NCBI RefSeq assembly: GCF_024169315.1
Contig: NZ_JALJWR010000001.1
Span: 6,188,501-6,252,500, forward strand
DNA length: 64,000 bases
Direction: 5' to 3'
Source of the DNA: Pseudomonas migulae
GTDB taxonomy: Bacteria > Pseudomonadota > Gammaproteobacteria > Pseudomonadales > Pseudomonadaceae
Shown here piece after piece: positions 37,801 through 46,508 of this stretch; position 1 is the first letter of the stretch, and each line of letters starts with the position of its first letter. The position numbers and the translations under genes are program-made. Under the pieces are notes generated by a model. That model did not search any database. It had not been told where the DNA came from and saw only the letters and a list, made by a program, of their open reading frames with translations.

Positions 37801-37973
37801 CGTTCATTCCCCTGACACACTCTGTCTTCTGGGGGACTCTGGCCTACACGCTGATCGGAGGCACGTTCGTCGGCACCATAATGACACTGGTGTTCTTGCC
37901 AGCGATGTACTCCATCTGGTTCAAGATCCGTCCTGTCAACAAAGGGGCAACTGAAACAGCGAAACTCGTGTAG
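34884..37973 (+). CDS. RND efflux pump permease (AcrB/NolG family)
   Basis: A 1029-residue inner-membrane proton antiporter. Transmembrane helix 1 (ITVFLIFLIAVAGILSFFQLG) is followed by the first periplasmic domain (DPPFTVKQLTVITAWPGATA), helix 4 with the proton-relay aspartates (LLVDDAIIAIEMMV, about residues 400-413) and a second half of the same design ending with helices 7-12. The EDPPF and WPGATA motifs place it with the shorter pumps that resemble TriC/VexF-type rather than AcrB. The substrate is not predictable. Confidence 0.95.
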   Translation: MSEGRFNLSAIAVRERSITVFLIFLIAVAGILSFFQLGRAEDPPFTVKQLTVITAWPGATAQEMQDQVAEPLEKRLQELKWYDRTETYTRPGLAFTMVSLLDSTPPSQVQEEFYQARKKLDDEARKLPAGVIGPMVNDEFSDVTFALFALKAKGEPQRRLVRDAESLRQQLLHVPGVRKVNIIGEQPERIFVSFSHDRLATLGISPQDIFAALNNQNVLTPAGSIETNGPQVFLRLDGAFDKVQKIRDTPIAVQGRTLKLSDVATIERGYEDPATFLVRNNGEEALLLGIVMREGWNGLDLGKALDAETTKINEGMPLGMTLSKVTDQSVNISSAVGEFMVKFFVALLVVMLVCFLSMGWRVGVVVAAAVPLTLAVVFVVMAATGKNFDRITLGSLILALGLLVDDAIIAIEMMVVKMEEGYDRIKASAYAWSHTAAPMLSGTLVTAIGFMPNGFAQSTAGEYTSNMFWIVGIALIASWVVAVAFTPYLGVKMLPNIKKVEGGHAAIYNTPNYNRFRRILTRVIARKWLVAGTVIASFVVAILGMSLVKKQFFPTSDRPEVLIEVQMPYGTSIEQTNATTAKIEAWLQKQSEAKIVTAYIGQGAPRFYLAMAPELPDPSFAKIVVLTDSQEAREALKFRIREAAAEGLAPEARVRVTQLVFGPYSPFPVAYRVMGPDPSTLRKIAGQVEDVLQSSPMMRTVNTDWGPLTPTLHFALDQDRLEAVGLTSNSVAQQLQFLLAGVPITAVREDIRSVQVVGRAAGDIRLDPAKIEGLTLVGTAGQRIPLSQVGAVDVRMEDPILRRRDRTPTITVRGDIAEGLQPPDVSSVIMKELQPVIDKLPGGYRIEQAGAIEESGKAGKAMLPLFPIMIAMTLLVIILQVRSISAMIMVFLTSPLGLIGVVPTLLIFQQPFGINALVGLIALSGILMRNTLILIGQIHHNAREGLDPFHAVVEATVQRARPVLLTALAAILAFIPLTHSVFWGTLAYTLIGGTFVGTIMTLVFLPAMYSIWFKIRPVNKGATETAKLV

Positions 37974-38217
37974 TACGCGAGCCCAGAAGAGAAGACGCCC
38001 CCGTCCGCGGGTTACGACCCGGAGCGCATCATTTTGGCCGAGCATCCGCGGCAGGCCTCACGCCCCACCCGCAGGACTACAGGTGAATGATGTCGTGCTG
38101 GTATGGTCGCGCTCATCGGGGTTGATGACACATTGCTCCAGTCCATGGCCTGCCGCTTCAATTCCGCAGATCGTATATTCAGCCGCGTCTGTCGTCGAGG
38201 CTGGCAAGTAACAGGAT

Positions 38218-39924
38218 TTACTGTGCGGTCGTTTGTACGGCGATGCTCATAACACCTCCAACCGCCGGTGTTATCACCCGGTATTCAATAGTGATATTCG
38301 TAGCGTCCACCACAGAGCAACGCATGAAGCCCAGGTCCAATGTTTTTACCGTAAGCCCTGTCAATGACGGTTTGATATCTTGACGTCTGGGCGTGTAAAG
38401 CAAGCCGTGAGGAATGATCATGGTCTTGACCCCGGCAGTATCCAGATCGCCGGCTAAAGTTGACTGCTCTTTGGAAAGAATCGTCGACTTGCTGCCGCCA
38501 CTCAAACCCGTGCCTTCGATATTGAAACGGTCCGAGTTAACCGCGGGCGCATTTCCTGTTGTGTAGGCACCTGAGGACGGAGATATGTCCAGGCTGATCC
38601 GGTTTCTGCCTCCGTGTGAGTCCACTGGAGTGATGTATTCAAAGCCTGACACCAACGTGTTCGCAACCCAGCCCCGGATTCTATTGCGGCTTGAAGTCAC
38701 TTTCAGGCCAGTCCTGGCCCCACGAATAAACAGATCTGCAATTGCAGTACCTACGCCACTGATAAAAACACCATTGGAAAATGCAGCGGCTTCTGAATTG
38801 TCGTAAATCTGCATAACGCCGATGCTGTTAAAGTCCCCTGTGATCCTGGCAACCCAGGCGTCGGGTGTGGCGGTAGATCCTGCCGCGCGAGCGAGGCCTC
38901 GCCACACGCCAATCATGTTGCGAGAGCCTGACATCGTAACCATGTCGCCACCCTGGCCACCGAAGTACTGGTTGAGATTGGAAATCAAGCACGAGTCCGC
39001 ATTAATTTCCAATGAGCCACCATCCACTGTGATCTGGCCGAATGAGCCATTAGTGCCGATATAGATGTTCTTGCGTTTGCGACCGCTCGCACTTGTCCAG
39101 CTCATGTCGCCTTGGAAGCAATGCAAAATCGTGCAGTAAGTGGGTGCTCCGTTGTACGTTCCGTCGAGAATTTCACTGAAATAGTTCCAGCCCTCATTTC
39201 GCATCCCAGTGATATTGTCCATGTGAACATTGTGCGGTCCACGGTTTGTCCAGCCGTCTCCGTTGTTGTCACGAACAATCAAGTCGCGAACAAAGCCTTC
39301 TTCTTGATCGGCAACCGAAGCATTGCTGGTGACATTCGTTGCGTATTCGGTGTATAGGCCGCCGTTAGCCCCCCATCCGATAACAACGTGATCAATGATG
39401 GTGTAGGCGCCATAGAAGCAACATGCTCGGCCAGTGCTGTTGTTTTCTCTATTGCCATTGACTTGAACGTTTCTTAGTCCGAACCAGGAAGGTACCCGGT
39501 TATCTGTTGCGACTGGCAAGCCCGTGCCGGTCAAAGCAGAGAAGTTTTCTGATGTCACAAAGTCTATGTTGGACCCCGCTTGCTGCAGCAGAATCGATAC
39601 CATGGGGTTCTCACCCTGGATAATTACCCCTCTTGGAATTACCAAGGTGCTGGCTACGTAAGTTCGTGCCCCCAGAAGTACGGTACCGCCGAGTGAGCCT
39701 AGAGCAGCAACCGCATTTGCCAGACCCTCTGTGTTGTCGACCAGCCCCGGCAGGCAGTAGTCGTCGGCGTGGACACTGCGCTGCAGTGCCGACTCCACGG
39801 TAGACAGTACCGAGCTTGCGCCGCGAGGTGCGAAAGGAATAGGGGAAGCCACCTGGTTGTGGTCAATCAGGTCCTTTGCATGTGGAATGATTTCAGTGGG
39901 TTGATCGAGTTCGCCAGTAGTCAT
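38218..39924 (-). CDS. right-handed beta-helix protein, pectate-lyase/tailspike-like
   Basis: A 568-residue protein. Residues 1-60 are polar; residues 65-125 contain GGTVLLGARTYVASTLVIPRGV, the entry of a pectate_lyase_3/tailspike beta-helix; residues 125-480 have repeated Asn/Gly-rich turns (VQVNGNRENNS, VRDNNGDGWTN, SSRNRIRGW). The final 80 residues look like a separate beta domain. There is no signal peptide. It could be a phage-derived tailspike-like depolymerase or a surface glycan lyase; no phage genes flank it. ATG 39924 is chosen over ATG 39957; neither has a strong ribosome binding site. Confidence 0.7.
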   Translation of the reverse strand: MTTGELDQPTEIIPHAKDLIDHNQVASPIPFAPRGASSVLSTVESALQRSVHADDYCLPGLVDNTEGLANAVAALGSLGGTVLLGARTYVASTLVIPRGVIIQGENPMVSILLQQAGSNIDFVTSENFSALTGTGLPVATDNRVPSWFGLRNVQVNGNRENNSTGRACCFYGAYTIIDHVVIGWGANGGLYTEYATNVTSNASVADQEEGFVRDLIVRDNNGDGWTNRGPHNVHMDNITGMRNEGWNYFSEILDGTYNGAPTYCTILHCFQGDMSWTSASGRKRKNIYIGTNGSFGQITVDGGSLEINADSCLISNLNQYFGGQGGDMVTMSGSRNMIGVWRGLARAAGSTATPDAWVARITGDFNSIGVMQIYDNSEAAAFSNGVFISGVGTAIADLFIRGARTGLKVTSSRNRIRGWVANTLVSGFEYITPVDSHGGRNRISLDISPSSGAYTTGNAPAVNSDRFNIEGTGLSGGSKSTILSKEQSTLAGDLDTAGVKTMIIPHGLLYTPRRQDIKPSLTGLTVKTLDLGFMRCSVVDATNITIEYRVITPAVGGVMSIAVQTTAQ

Positions 39925-39981
39925 ATTTATCTCAGTTTGTGTTAATCCCATATGCATGGGGTTTTATCAGGCTTCATTGGG

Positions 39982-40818
39982 TTAAATGGAACCAGCCTTG
40001 CCAAGTCGCTGCACATAAACCTTCGGCGAACACCCGGTCCGCTGTTTGAAGCACCGATAAAAAGTCGACAGCGAGTTAAACCCCGCAGCGCCCGCAATCT
40101 CATCCACTCGCGACGCATGCCGTTGCCCATTCAAGCGTTCGAGCGCCTCATCAAGCCGCAACTGATTGAGAAACGCATAAAACGTCTGCCCCCGAACCTG
40201 ATTGAGAAAAAACGAAATCTGGTTGCGCGTGTAACCCGTCGATGCCGCCACATGAGACAGGTCCAATCGTGGATCAAGATAAGGTTTCGACTGCTCAAAG
40301 TACTGCTGCAAATCATTGGAAAGCGCCCCGACCTGGCGCGCAGACAATCCCAGTCGGCTCACGGCATCGGCACTGTATGCCGGACGAATCACAGTGGGCG
40401 CCTGGCTGACCAGCACAGCATGTTCGTTGACCTTGACGATCAATCCTTCCTTCACCGTCAGCGCCTCGACAGTGCGAAATGAAACCAGGCCGTCGCTGCC
40501 ATTGAGTGTCACCCGGTACTGCAGGAACGCGGTGTCGCCGTCGATGCGCAAGCGATCGGTGTAGGTCTGCAACTCTTCTGATCCTACCGGCATGCTCGCC
40601 GCGAGATAGTCGCGCAGCTGCGCGTATTCGATGGTCCGGTTCTGGAAAAAATCGTTGTACTCGATCGCCGGGTGATAGAGCGCCATCACGCTGTCCAGGT
40701 CGCGTCTTTTCCAGGCCTGGTGGTAACGCACGGCAACTTCATGAGTCTGCACACTCGAAGGGTCCGCCAGGAAGGTGGGGGTGGTGTGTAAATCGGGTGC
40801 TTCCACGACGAACTCCAT
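39982..40818 (-). CDS. AraC-family regulator with N-terminal SnoaL/NTF2-like domain
   Basis: A 278-residue protein. Residues 25-140 (VAVRYHQAWKRRDLDSVMAL, then YHPAIEYND and a beta sheet) form a SnoaL-like NTF2 fold, while residues 175-275 form a double helix-turn-helix AraC domain (LSHVAASTGYTRNQISFFLN; VDEIAGAAGFNSLSTFYRCF). An NTF2 fold as the sensor in place of the usual cupin is unusual. ATG 40818 gives this architecture; the longer frame to 41052 overlaps the divergent oxidoreductase gene. It probably controls that gene. Confidence 0.85.
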   Translation of the reverse strand: MEFVVEAPDLHTTPTFLADPSSVQTHEVAVRYHQAWKRRDLDSVMALYHPAIEYNDFFQNRTIEYAQLRDYLAASMPVGSEELQTYTDRLRIDGDTAFLQYRVTLNGSDGLVSFRTVEALTVKEGLIVKVNEHAVLVSQAPTVIRPAYSADAVSRLGLSARQVGALSNDLQQYFEQSKPYLDPRLDLSHVAASTGYTRNQISFFLNQVRGQTFYAFLNQLRLDEALERLNGQRHASRVDEIAGAAGFNSLSTFYRCFKQRTGCSPKVYVQRLGKAGSI

Positions 40819-40964
40819 GGCGCAGATCAGGGCGAAGCCACGAGTATTCCAGATGCCGTGGTTTTCCGCCCGTGTCCGCTGCGAGGTTTGCCGCGTCGTT
40901 GTGCCTGTGAAAGCGCCGGCGATTGCTTTAGCGTCAGCCCATGATTTTTTCGGAGCATGAGTGC

Positions 40965-42362
40965 ATGACGCTTCACACCGCGAACCGATCCCTGGCAGAT
41001 GCCCGGCCTTATCCCGTCTGGCAGGAGACGCGAGTTTCTGCGCCTGCTGCACCGAGGCTCACCGGCGAAGTGCCGTGTGATATTGCGATAGTGGGCGGCG
41101 GATTCGTCGGGTTGTGGACGGCGCTGATAGCGCGTCAGCGTTGGCCTGATGCAACGATCGTTGTGCTTGAAGCCGGGCAATGCGGCGGTGAAGCCAGTGG
41201 GCGCAATGGCGGGTTCTGCGCGCCGAGTATCTCTCACGGTGTTTCCAATGCGCTGAAACGTTGGCCCGGGGAAGCGGAGCAACTGGTTCGACTCGGCAGG
41301 GAAAACCTCGTGGCGTTTGAAGAAGATCTTCAGCGCTACGGCATGGACGTAGCGTTCGAGCGCTCCGGCAAGTTGAACGTCGCGAGCCAGCCCTGGCAGG
41401 TTGAAGGGCTGAAGTCGATGCAGCGCAACTACGAGCGCTTTGGTATCGATTGCGACTATCTCGAAGGCGAGGCGCTCAAGTCCCACCTCGATTCACCGGC
41501 CTATGTCGCCGGTGTTTTCGAGCCCAACTATGCATTGCTGAACCCGGTCAAAATGGTCGCGGAATTGCGCCGCGTGTGTCTTGCGCATGGTGTGCAGCTG
41601 TTTGAGCATTCTCCGGTAACCGGCCTGCGTCAGGACGGAACTCATCAGGTTCTGGAGACGGGGCTGGGCATCGTCAAAGCGGCGAAAGTCGCCCTCGGCA
41701 CCAACATCGCGCCGCCGTTGCTGGCGGCGCTGAAGTCCAAGGTCATCCCCATTTATGACTATGCCCTGGCGACCCGGCCCCTCGACGATGCGCAGCTGCG
41801 CGCCATCGGGTGGGTCGGTCGCTACGGCATCGCCGACAGTGGCAACCAGTTTCATTACCTGCGCAAGACCGAGGACAACCGCATTCTCTGGGGGGGCTAC
41901 GACGCTATCTATCATTTTGGCAGCCGACGCGATGAGGCGTTGACCCAGCGTCCCGACAGCTTCGTGACACTGGCCCGGCAATTTCAATCAACCTTTCCGG
42001 CATTGGCGGACGTCACGTTCAGCCATGCCTGGGGCGGCATCATCGATACCTCTGCGCGCACCACCATGTTCTGCGGCACTTCGTCCGACGGCCGCATTGC
42101 CTATGCCCAAGGGTTCACGGGGCAGGGCGTGTCTGCCAGTCGTTTCGCAGCGTTGACCATGCTCGATTTGCTCGAAGGTCAATCGACCGAGCGCACGCAG
42201 TTGGCGATGACCTCGACGGCGCCTTTCCCGTTTCCACCCGAGCCCTTGCGATACGCGGGCGTCTCCCTGGCGCAGCGTTCGCTGGCTCGCGAAGACCTTA
42301 CCGGGCACCGCGACTGGCTGCTCAAGGGGTTTGATGCGTTGGGCATTGGCTTTGATTCTTGA
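40965..42362 (+). CDS. FAD-dependent amine/amino acid oxidoreductase (DAO family)
   Basis: A 465-residue flavoenzyme. After about 35 residues comes the Rossmann motif DIAIVGGGFVGLWTALIARQ, then VLEAGQCGGEASGRNGGFC, the glycine-rich FAD region of the DAO/PuuB class, and a C-terminal GFTGQGVSASRFAA that closes the flavin site. The family oxidises secondary amines such as gamma-glutamylputrescine, sarcosine or glycine-type substrates to aldehydes or imines. It is followed 18 bases later by a cupin. With the polyamine-type importer and aldehyde dehydrogenases nearby, an amine substrate is likely. The ATG at 40965 is preferred over 40941. Confidence 0.88.
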   Translation: MTLHTANRSLADARPYPVWQETRVSAPAAPRLTGEVPCDIAIVGGGFVGLWTALIARQRWPDATIVVLEAGQCGGEASGRNGGFCAPSISHGVSNALKRWPGEAEQLVRLGRENLVAFEEDLQRYGMDVAFERSGKLNVASQPWQVEGLKSMQRNYERFGIDCDYLEGEALKSHLDSPAYVAGVFEPNYALLNPVKMVAELRRVCLAHGVQLFEHSPVTGLRQDGTHQVLETGLGIVKAAKVALGTNIAPPLLAALKSKVIPIYDYALATRPLDDAQLRAIGWVGRYGIADSGNQFHYLRKTEDNRILWGGYDAIYHFGSRRDEALTQRPDSFVTLARQFQSTFPALADVTFSHAWGGIIDTSARTTMFCGTSSDGRIAYAQGFTGQGVSASRFAALTMLDLLEGQSTERTQLAMTSTAPFPFPPEPLRYAGVSLAQRSLAREDLTGHRDWLLKGFDALGIGFDS

Positions 42363-42380
42363 ACTGAAGGGAGCATGACC

Positions 42381-42740
42381 ATGAACAACCCCGATCACAT
42401 CATCGATTTCGCCAACCCCGAGTTGCCCGTCGTCGAACTGGAAACCAGCGATCCTGCGCTGGTCGACACCGCGTATCGCAGTCGCAGTTGGCGGCACTTT
42501 GTGGCGCCGGAGAAAAATGCTGTCGCAGGCATCTGGGAGGCCCCTGAGCACCTGGAGCGCTGTGAGTGTGATTACGACGAGCTTTGCCATTTGCTCGAAG
42601 GGCACGTTCGGTTGACCGACAGCAAGGGCGTCAGTCAGGAGTTCAAGGCGGGCGCCACGTTCGTGGTCGCCGCCGGATTCAAAGGGACCTGGGAGAACCT
42701 GACGCCGGTGCGCAAGGTATTCATGATCCTCAGGGGCTGA
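42381..42740 (+). CDS. cupin domain protein (cupin_3/DUF861 type)
   Basis: A 119-residue single-domain cupin. GIWEAPEHLERCECDYDELCHLLEGHVRLTD gives motif 1, and FKAGATFVVAAGFKGTWENLTPVRKVFMIL gives motif 2. It resembles the ureidoglycine aminohydrolase-like cupin_3 family, whose members often accompany amine or amino acid oxidation genes. The downstream ATG is used because GGGAG lies 7 bases before it. Two further cupins of the same type occur at 50.6 and 51.1 kb. Confidence 0.85.
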   Translation: MNNPDHIIDFANPELPVVELETSDPALVDTAYRSRSWRHFVAPEKNAVAGIWEAPEHLERCECDYDELCHLLEGHVRLTDSKGVSQEFKAGATFVVAAGFKGTWENLTPVRKVFMILRG

Positions 42741-42742
42741 TG

Positions 42743-42836
42743 CCTGTAGGCGCGAAGCTTGCTCGCGAAAGCGGTAGGTCAGTCGCAGCGTTGTTCACTG
42801 GAAATCGCCTTCGCGAGCAAGCTTCGCTCCTACAGG
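42743..42836. repeat. REPIN (two REP elements in inverted orientation)
   Basis: CCTGTAGGCGCGAAGCTTGC at the left and its near-perfect inverted copy ending CTCCTACAGG at the right flank a 30-base spacer. This is the REP doublet of fluorescent pseudomonads. It sits between the convergent cupin and glycosyltransferase genes. Confidence 0.93.
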
Positions 42837-42847
42837 GTGGCGTTCGC

Positions 42848-44131
42848 TTAAGTGTTGGGCAGCGCCATGATCGCCTTTGCGGCAATGTCAGTGCCGCGAG
42901 TCGCCTGCATATTCTTGCTTAACGATTCGAGACGTTGCTGCATCGCCTGATCCGCCAGCAGTCGTTCGAGAGCCGCAGGTAGCGCGGCCAGCGGATCGGC
43001 AAACCGTGGCAAGTAGCGACCAACGCCGACTTCCTCGGCGCGTGCGGCATTGTCGTGGCCGTCCCAGCAATAAGGAATGATCAACGACGGCAAGCCGAAG
43101 TACAGCGCTTCGCAGAAGCTGTTGTTGCCGCCGTGGTGGATGAACAGCTGACATTCCTTGAGCACGGCCGGCTGTGGAAACCAGCTGTCCAGATACACGT
43201 TGTCCGGGACGGTGGTGTACATGTCCCGATAGGCGCCAACGTTGATGAGGAAGCGATAGGGCAGATGTTCGATGGTGCCGATGAGGCGCTTCATCATGTC
43301 GGTGTCGGCAGCCCCAAGACTGCCGAAGCTGATGTAAATCAGCGGTGCGTCGTTGTGCCTTGGGAAGTCGGGAACGATGTAGGGTGCTTCGCGACGCACG
43401 CAGCCGTCGAGGTACACATAGCGTTTCGGGTCCAGCGGTGGCTGGCGGTCATAACGCACCGGCGTTGGTGACAGCAACAGGTTGAGCCACGGTGAATCGA
43501 CGAGGAACTGGCCGGGCGGGCAGGGGGCGGTGCCGTTGTTGGCGAGAAACTGCGAAAAGCGTTCATGGGCCGGTGCGACGGCGTTGCGGTAATGCTCGGT
43601 AAACCGTTCGCGGGCCTCTTTGTCGCCAGCCAGGCAGCCTGACAAGTACGGCGGTACGGCGGCATCCGGCAATTCGGTTTCAGCGCAGGAAACCATCCGC
43701 ACCCACGGGCATCCGGCATTGGCGATGGCGGGGAACATGACCACGTTGTCGAGGACGATGACGTCCGGTTTAAGGCGGGCGAGCAACTGTTGCAGTGGCT
43801 TTTCCGCTTCGATCGCGGTGTCGATGATCGCTTCCCAGGCCGGCGCCACATAGCTGTCGATCTGTGCCAGTGGAGTCTGGTCGAAGTAGGGAATGTTGCG
43901 CTCGATAAAGCGCTCCCAGTAATGCTGGTGCTCCGCTGCCGACAGTGGACTGGCTTGCGGAATCGGATACTCGTCGAAGCCGTATTCGGCGAAGAGTCCC
44001 TGGAAATGTTCGTGGCAGATAAAGACCGGTTTTGCTCCCAGTTCACGCAGCGACTGGGCAATACCAATACAGTTCAAGGCCGCGCCGAAACTGGCTTCCG
44101 GAAACAAGGCGATCAGTTTGTGTGGGTGCAT
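42848..44131 (-). CDS. GT1-family (UDP-dependent) glycosyltransferase A
   Basis: A 427-residue GT-B enzyme. The N-terminal domain starts KLIALFPEASFGAALNCIGIAQSL; the C-terminal donor domain has IYISFGSLG, WFPQPAVL and LFIHHGGNNSFCEALYFGLPSL, the UDPGT signature region (HGG-x-N with downstream Pro). Such enzymes glycosylate small molecules (macrolides, flavonoids, toxins). It is about the same length as, and clearly paralogous to, the protein at 49279-50562. It is in the same direction as the GntR gene just upstream. Confidence 0.9.
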   Translation of the reverse strand: MHPHKLIALFPEASFGAALNCIGIAQSLRELGAKPVFICHEHFQGLFAEYGFDEYPIPQASPLSAAEHQHYWERFIERNIPYFDQTPLAQIDSYVAPAWEAIIDTAIEAEKPLQQLLARLKPDVIVLDNVVMFPAIANAGCPWVRMVSCAETELPDAAVPPYLSGCLAGDKEARERFTEHYRNAVAPAHERFSQFLANNGTAPCPPGQFLVDSPWLNLLLSPTPVRYDRQPPLDPKRYVYLDGCVRREAPYIVPDFPRHNDAPLIYISFGSLGAADTDMMKRLIGTIEHLPYRFLINVGAYRDMYTTVPDNVYLDSWFPQPAVLKECQLFIHHGGNNSFCEALYFGLPSLIIPYCWDGHDNAARAEEVGVGRYLPRFADPLAALPAALERLLADQAMQQRLESLSKNMQATRGTDIAAKAIMALPNT

Positions 44132-44227
44132 GGCGAAGAAAGTCCATGGCGGGTAAAGCCCGCCGTGCCTGAGATGACTGGATGCTGTCTTATTTTATAA
44201 AAAAAATCATCCTGTTTTTTGTGGTGT

Positions 44228-45160
44228 TCAGCGACGCCCGAACAAATGGCCCTGCGGAATCCCGCGATTGGCGGTTTGCGGGCGCTGGGCGGCGCTCATG
44301 CGCAGGTGCAGGCGCAGCAGGTCGGCGGCGATCTCCAGTTGTCCGCGCTCGATGTGCGCAATGATTTGCAGGTGCTCGCGCAGTGCTTCCTGCAGGCGGT
44401 GCACGCTGACGGTCGGCAACAGATTCGGCAGGCGCCGCAGGCTCTGATGCTGGAGCAGGGCGTCGCCGATAAATCGGTTGCCGCAGCTCTGGCCGATCAG
44501 TTCATGGAAGCTGATGTCCAGCTCGCGGAATTGCTGGATGTCGAAGTGTTCGACCGGGCTCGCGAGCAGGGTTTGCATGGCGCTGCGCAGCAGTGCCAAG
44601 CGTTGCGGATCGGCGTTGAAGTGGGGGCTGAGCAGCGCTTCCGGTTCCAGGATCAGGCGGAACTTGAGGCTTTCTTCGAGGGCGGCGAGGCTGTTCAGCG
44701 ATGGGCGAAACAGCCAGGACTGGCCGGGGCCGCGCTCTATCGCCTGGCTTTCGCTGAGTTGCTGCAGGGCTTTCTGCGCTGCCGGGCGGCCGATGTCGTA
44801 ACGACGCATCAACTCGCTGATGCTGATGCTGTCCCCGAGGCGTCCGGCCATGCGATCGCGCAATACCGAGGTCGCCAGTTCTTCTTCCTCGGCCTGTGGC
44901 AAGGCGGCGTTGAAGGCCTGGCCCCTCGGCGCGGCGAGCAGTCGATAGCCTTTGCCGGCTTCATGGCTCAGCAGGTTTTCTTCCAGCAGCACTTTCAGTG
45001 CGCCACGAATCAAGGTGCGGGACACCTGGAAGGTGCGCGACAACGCTTGCTCGGCAACCGGGTCGCCGGCCACCAGCCCGGTTTCCTGGGTGTGTTCCAG
45101 AATCCGGCGGGCGAGTTCCAGGTGATTGGTGCGAGGTTTTTTCTCGGGTGTCGTGCTCAA
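44228..45160 (-). CDS. GntR-family regulator, FCD subtype with two winged helices
   Basis: A 310-residue regulator. Residues 13-75 form one GntR-like winged helix (ARRILEHTQETGLVAGDPV, VSRTLIRGALKVLLEENLL). Residues 90-150 form a second, degenerate one (RYDIGRPAAQKALQQLSESQ). Residues 160-290 are an FCD-type ligand domain with FRELDISFHELI. Most FCD proteins have one winged helix. It is divergent from the ABC-transporter operon and upstream of glycosyltransferase A, so it probably controls both. Confidence 0.87.
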   Translation of the reverse strand: MSTTPEKKPRTNHLELARRILEHTQETGLVAGDPVAEQALSRTFQVSRTLIRGALKVLLEENLLSHEAGKGYRLLAAPRGQAFNAALPQAEEEELATSVLRDRMAGRLGDSISISELMRRYDIGRPAAQKALQQLSESQAIERGPGQSWLFRPSLNSLAALEESLKFRLILEPEALLSPHFNADPQRLALLRSAMQTLLASPVEHFDIQQFRELDISFHELIGQSCGNRFIGDALLQHQSLRRLPNLLPTVSVHRLQEALREHLQIIAHIERGQLEIAADLLRLHLRMSAAQRPQTANRGIPQGHLFGRR

Positions 45161-45243
45161 GCGTCTTATCTCTTTTGGTCGCTTTGGACTCAGGTGCTCA
45201 TCTTATGCCATGCACCGCTGAGTCGTCAGGCACGAAAAAAGCG

Positions 45244-45272
45244 TTGACAACTTTCAATGCTGGTCCTAATTT
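45244..45272 (+). promoter_or_regulatory. candidate sigma-70 promoter of the transporter-glycosylation operon
   Basis: TTGACA (45244-45249) is a perfect -35 box; TAATTT at 45267-45272 is a weak -10 box after 17 bases. The start of the binding-protein gene is about 80 bases downstream. The divergent GntR gene starts 84 bases upstream. Confidence 0.5.
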
Positions 45273-45354
45273 CTAAAAAAAAACACGTGCAACCGTTTCT
45301 CTTTTCGCCGTACTGCCTTCGAACACAACAATAATCAATCGTCGGGTGAGTATT

Positions 45355-46410
45355 ATGAGAAAGCTGAAAGGCCTTATGTGTCTGGGATTGAGCGTTTCCC
45401 TGGCGATCGCTTCACAGGCCGCAAGTGCAAAAGACATGGTGATTTCGATCTGGGACGGCTACATGGCCCCGGATGCGCTGGACAAGTTCAAAGCAGCCAG
45501 CGGCGTTGACGTCGACAAGGCTTTGCACGCGACCAACGAGGAAATCATGGGCAAGCTCATGGCGTCTGGCGGTGAAGGCTATGACGTTGTGTTTGTCTCC
45601 TCTCCTTTCGCCGAAGTCCTGCACAAGCAGGGTCTGCTGGCCGATATCGATCCCGTCAAAGTCCCCAACCTTAAAAACCTCTATCCCGAAGCCACCAAAC
45701 TGGAATACGACCCAGGCAACCATTTCTCGGTGCCGTACACCTGGGGCACGACCGGGATTTGCTACCGCTCCGACAAGGTCACGCCGGCACCGGTAAGCTG
45801 GAACGAACTGCTCAACCCGAGCGATGCGCTCAAAGGCAAAGTGACGATGCTCGCCACCGACCGCTGGATGCTCGGCGCCGGGTTCCTCGCCAAGGGCTGG
45901 TCGGTCAACGACAGCGATCCCAAACAGATCGCCGCCGTCCGCGATCAGTTGATCGCTACCAAGAAACGCATCCTCGCCTTCGACGACACCACCTTCTATT
46001 CCAAGCTCGCGTCCGGCGAGTCGCTGATGGCGCACGCGTGGGATGGCTGGTGCAACTACGGCACCCAGGCCAATGCGGCTATCAAGTTTGTCGTGCCCAA
46101 GGAAGGTTCCGACCTCTGGGTAGACACCATGGTCGTGCTGAAAAGCTCGAAGCATCAGGAGGAGGCGTTCAAGTTCGTCAACTTCATGCTCGCCAAGGAA
46201 AACCACGCCTGGGTGGCGGAAAACATCCTCTACAAAGTCCCGAACCAGGCCGCAATGGCCGGTTTGTCCGCTGACCTGCTCAAGCAATACCCGAACCTGA
46301 CGATCGCCCCGAGCGAGCTGTTGAAGATGGAGCAATTGCGCGATCTGGGCGGCACTACGCAAAAGGCCTACACCCGGGCTGTCACCGAAATCATGGCGGC
46401 GCAGAATTAA
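45355..46410 (+). CDS. ABC transporter substrate-binding protein (polyamine type)
   Basis: A 351-residue periplasmic binding protein of the PotD/PotF family. A signal peptide (residues 1-26, ending ASA) is followed by ISIWDGYMAPDALDKFKAAS, VVFVSSPFAEVLHKQGLLADID, and VPYTWGTTGICYRSDKV, all typical of the polyamine-binding fold (in PotD/PotF the W-x-GTTG-like loop faces the ligand). GGTGAG before ATG 45355 supports this start. It heads an apparent 11-gene operon. Polyamine-like or other cationic amine ligands are the best guess. Confidence 0.9.
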   Translation: MRKLKGLMCLGLSVSLAIASQAASAKDMVISIWDGYMAPDALDKFKAASGVDVDKALHATNEEIMGKLMASGGEGYDVVFVSSPFAEVLHKQGLLADIDPVKVPNLKNLYPEATKLEYDPGNHFSVPYTWGTTGICYRSDKVTPAPVSWNELLNPSDALKGKVTMLATDRWMLGAGFLAKGWSVNDSDPKQIAAVRDQLIATKKRILAFDDTTFYSKLASGESLMAHAWDGWCNYGTQANAAIKFVVPKEGSDLWVDTMVVLKSSKHQEEAFKFVNFMLAKENHAWVAENILYKVPNQAAMAGLSADLLKQYPNLTIAPSELLKMEQLRDLGGTTQKAYTRAVTEIMAAQN

Positions 46411-46508
46411 GCCCCGCAAAACGTAAGCCGCATCGATCACGAGGCATGCCCGGCATGCCTCGCCACGCTCGCAAGCCGCCTCTGTTCCGGGGCGGGAGGA
46501 TATGGGTA

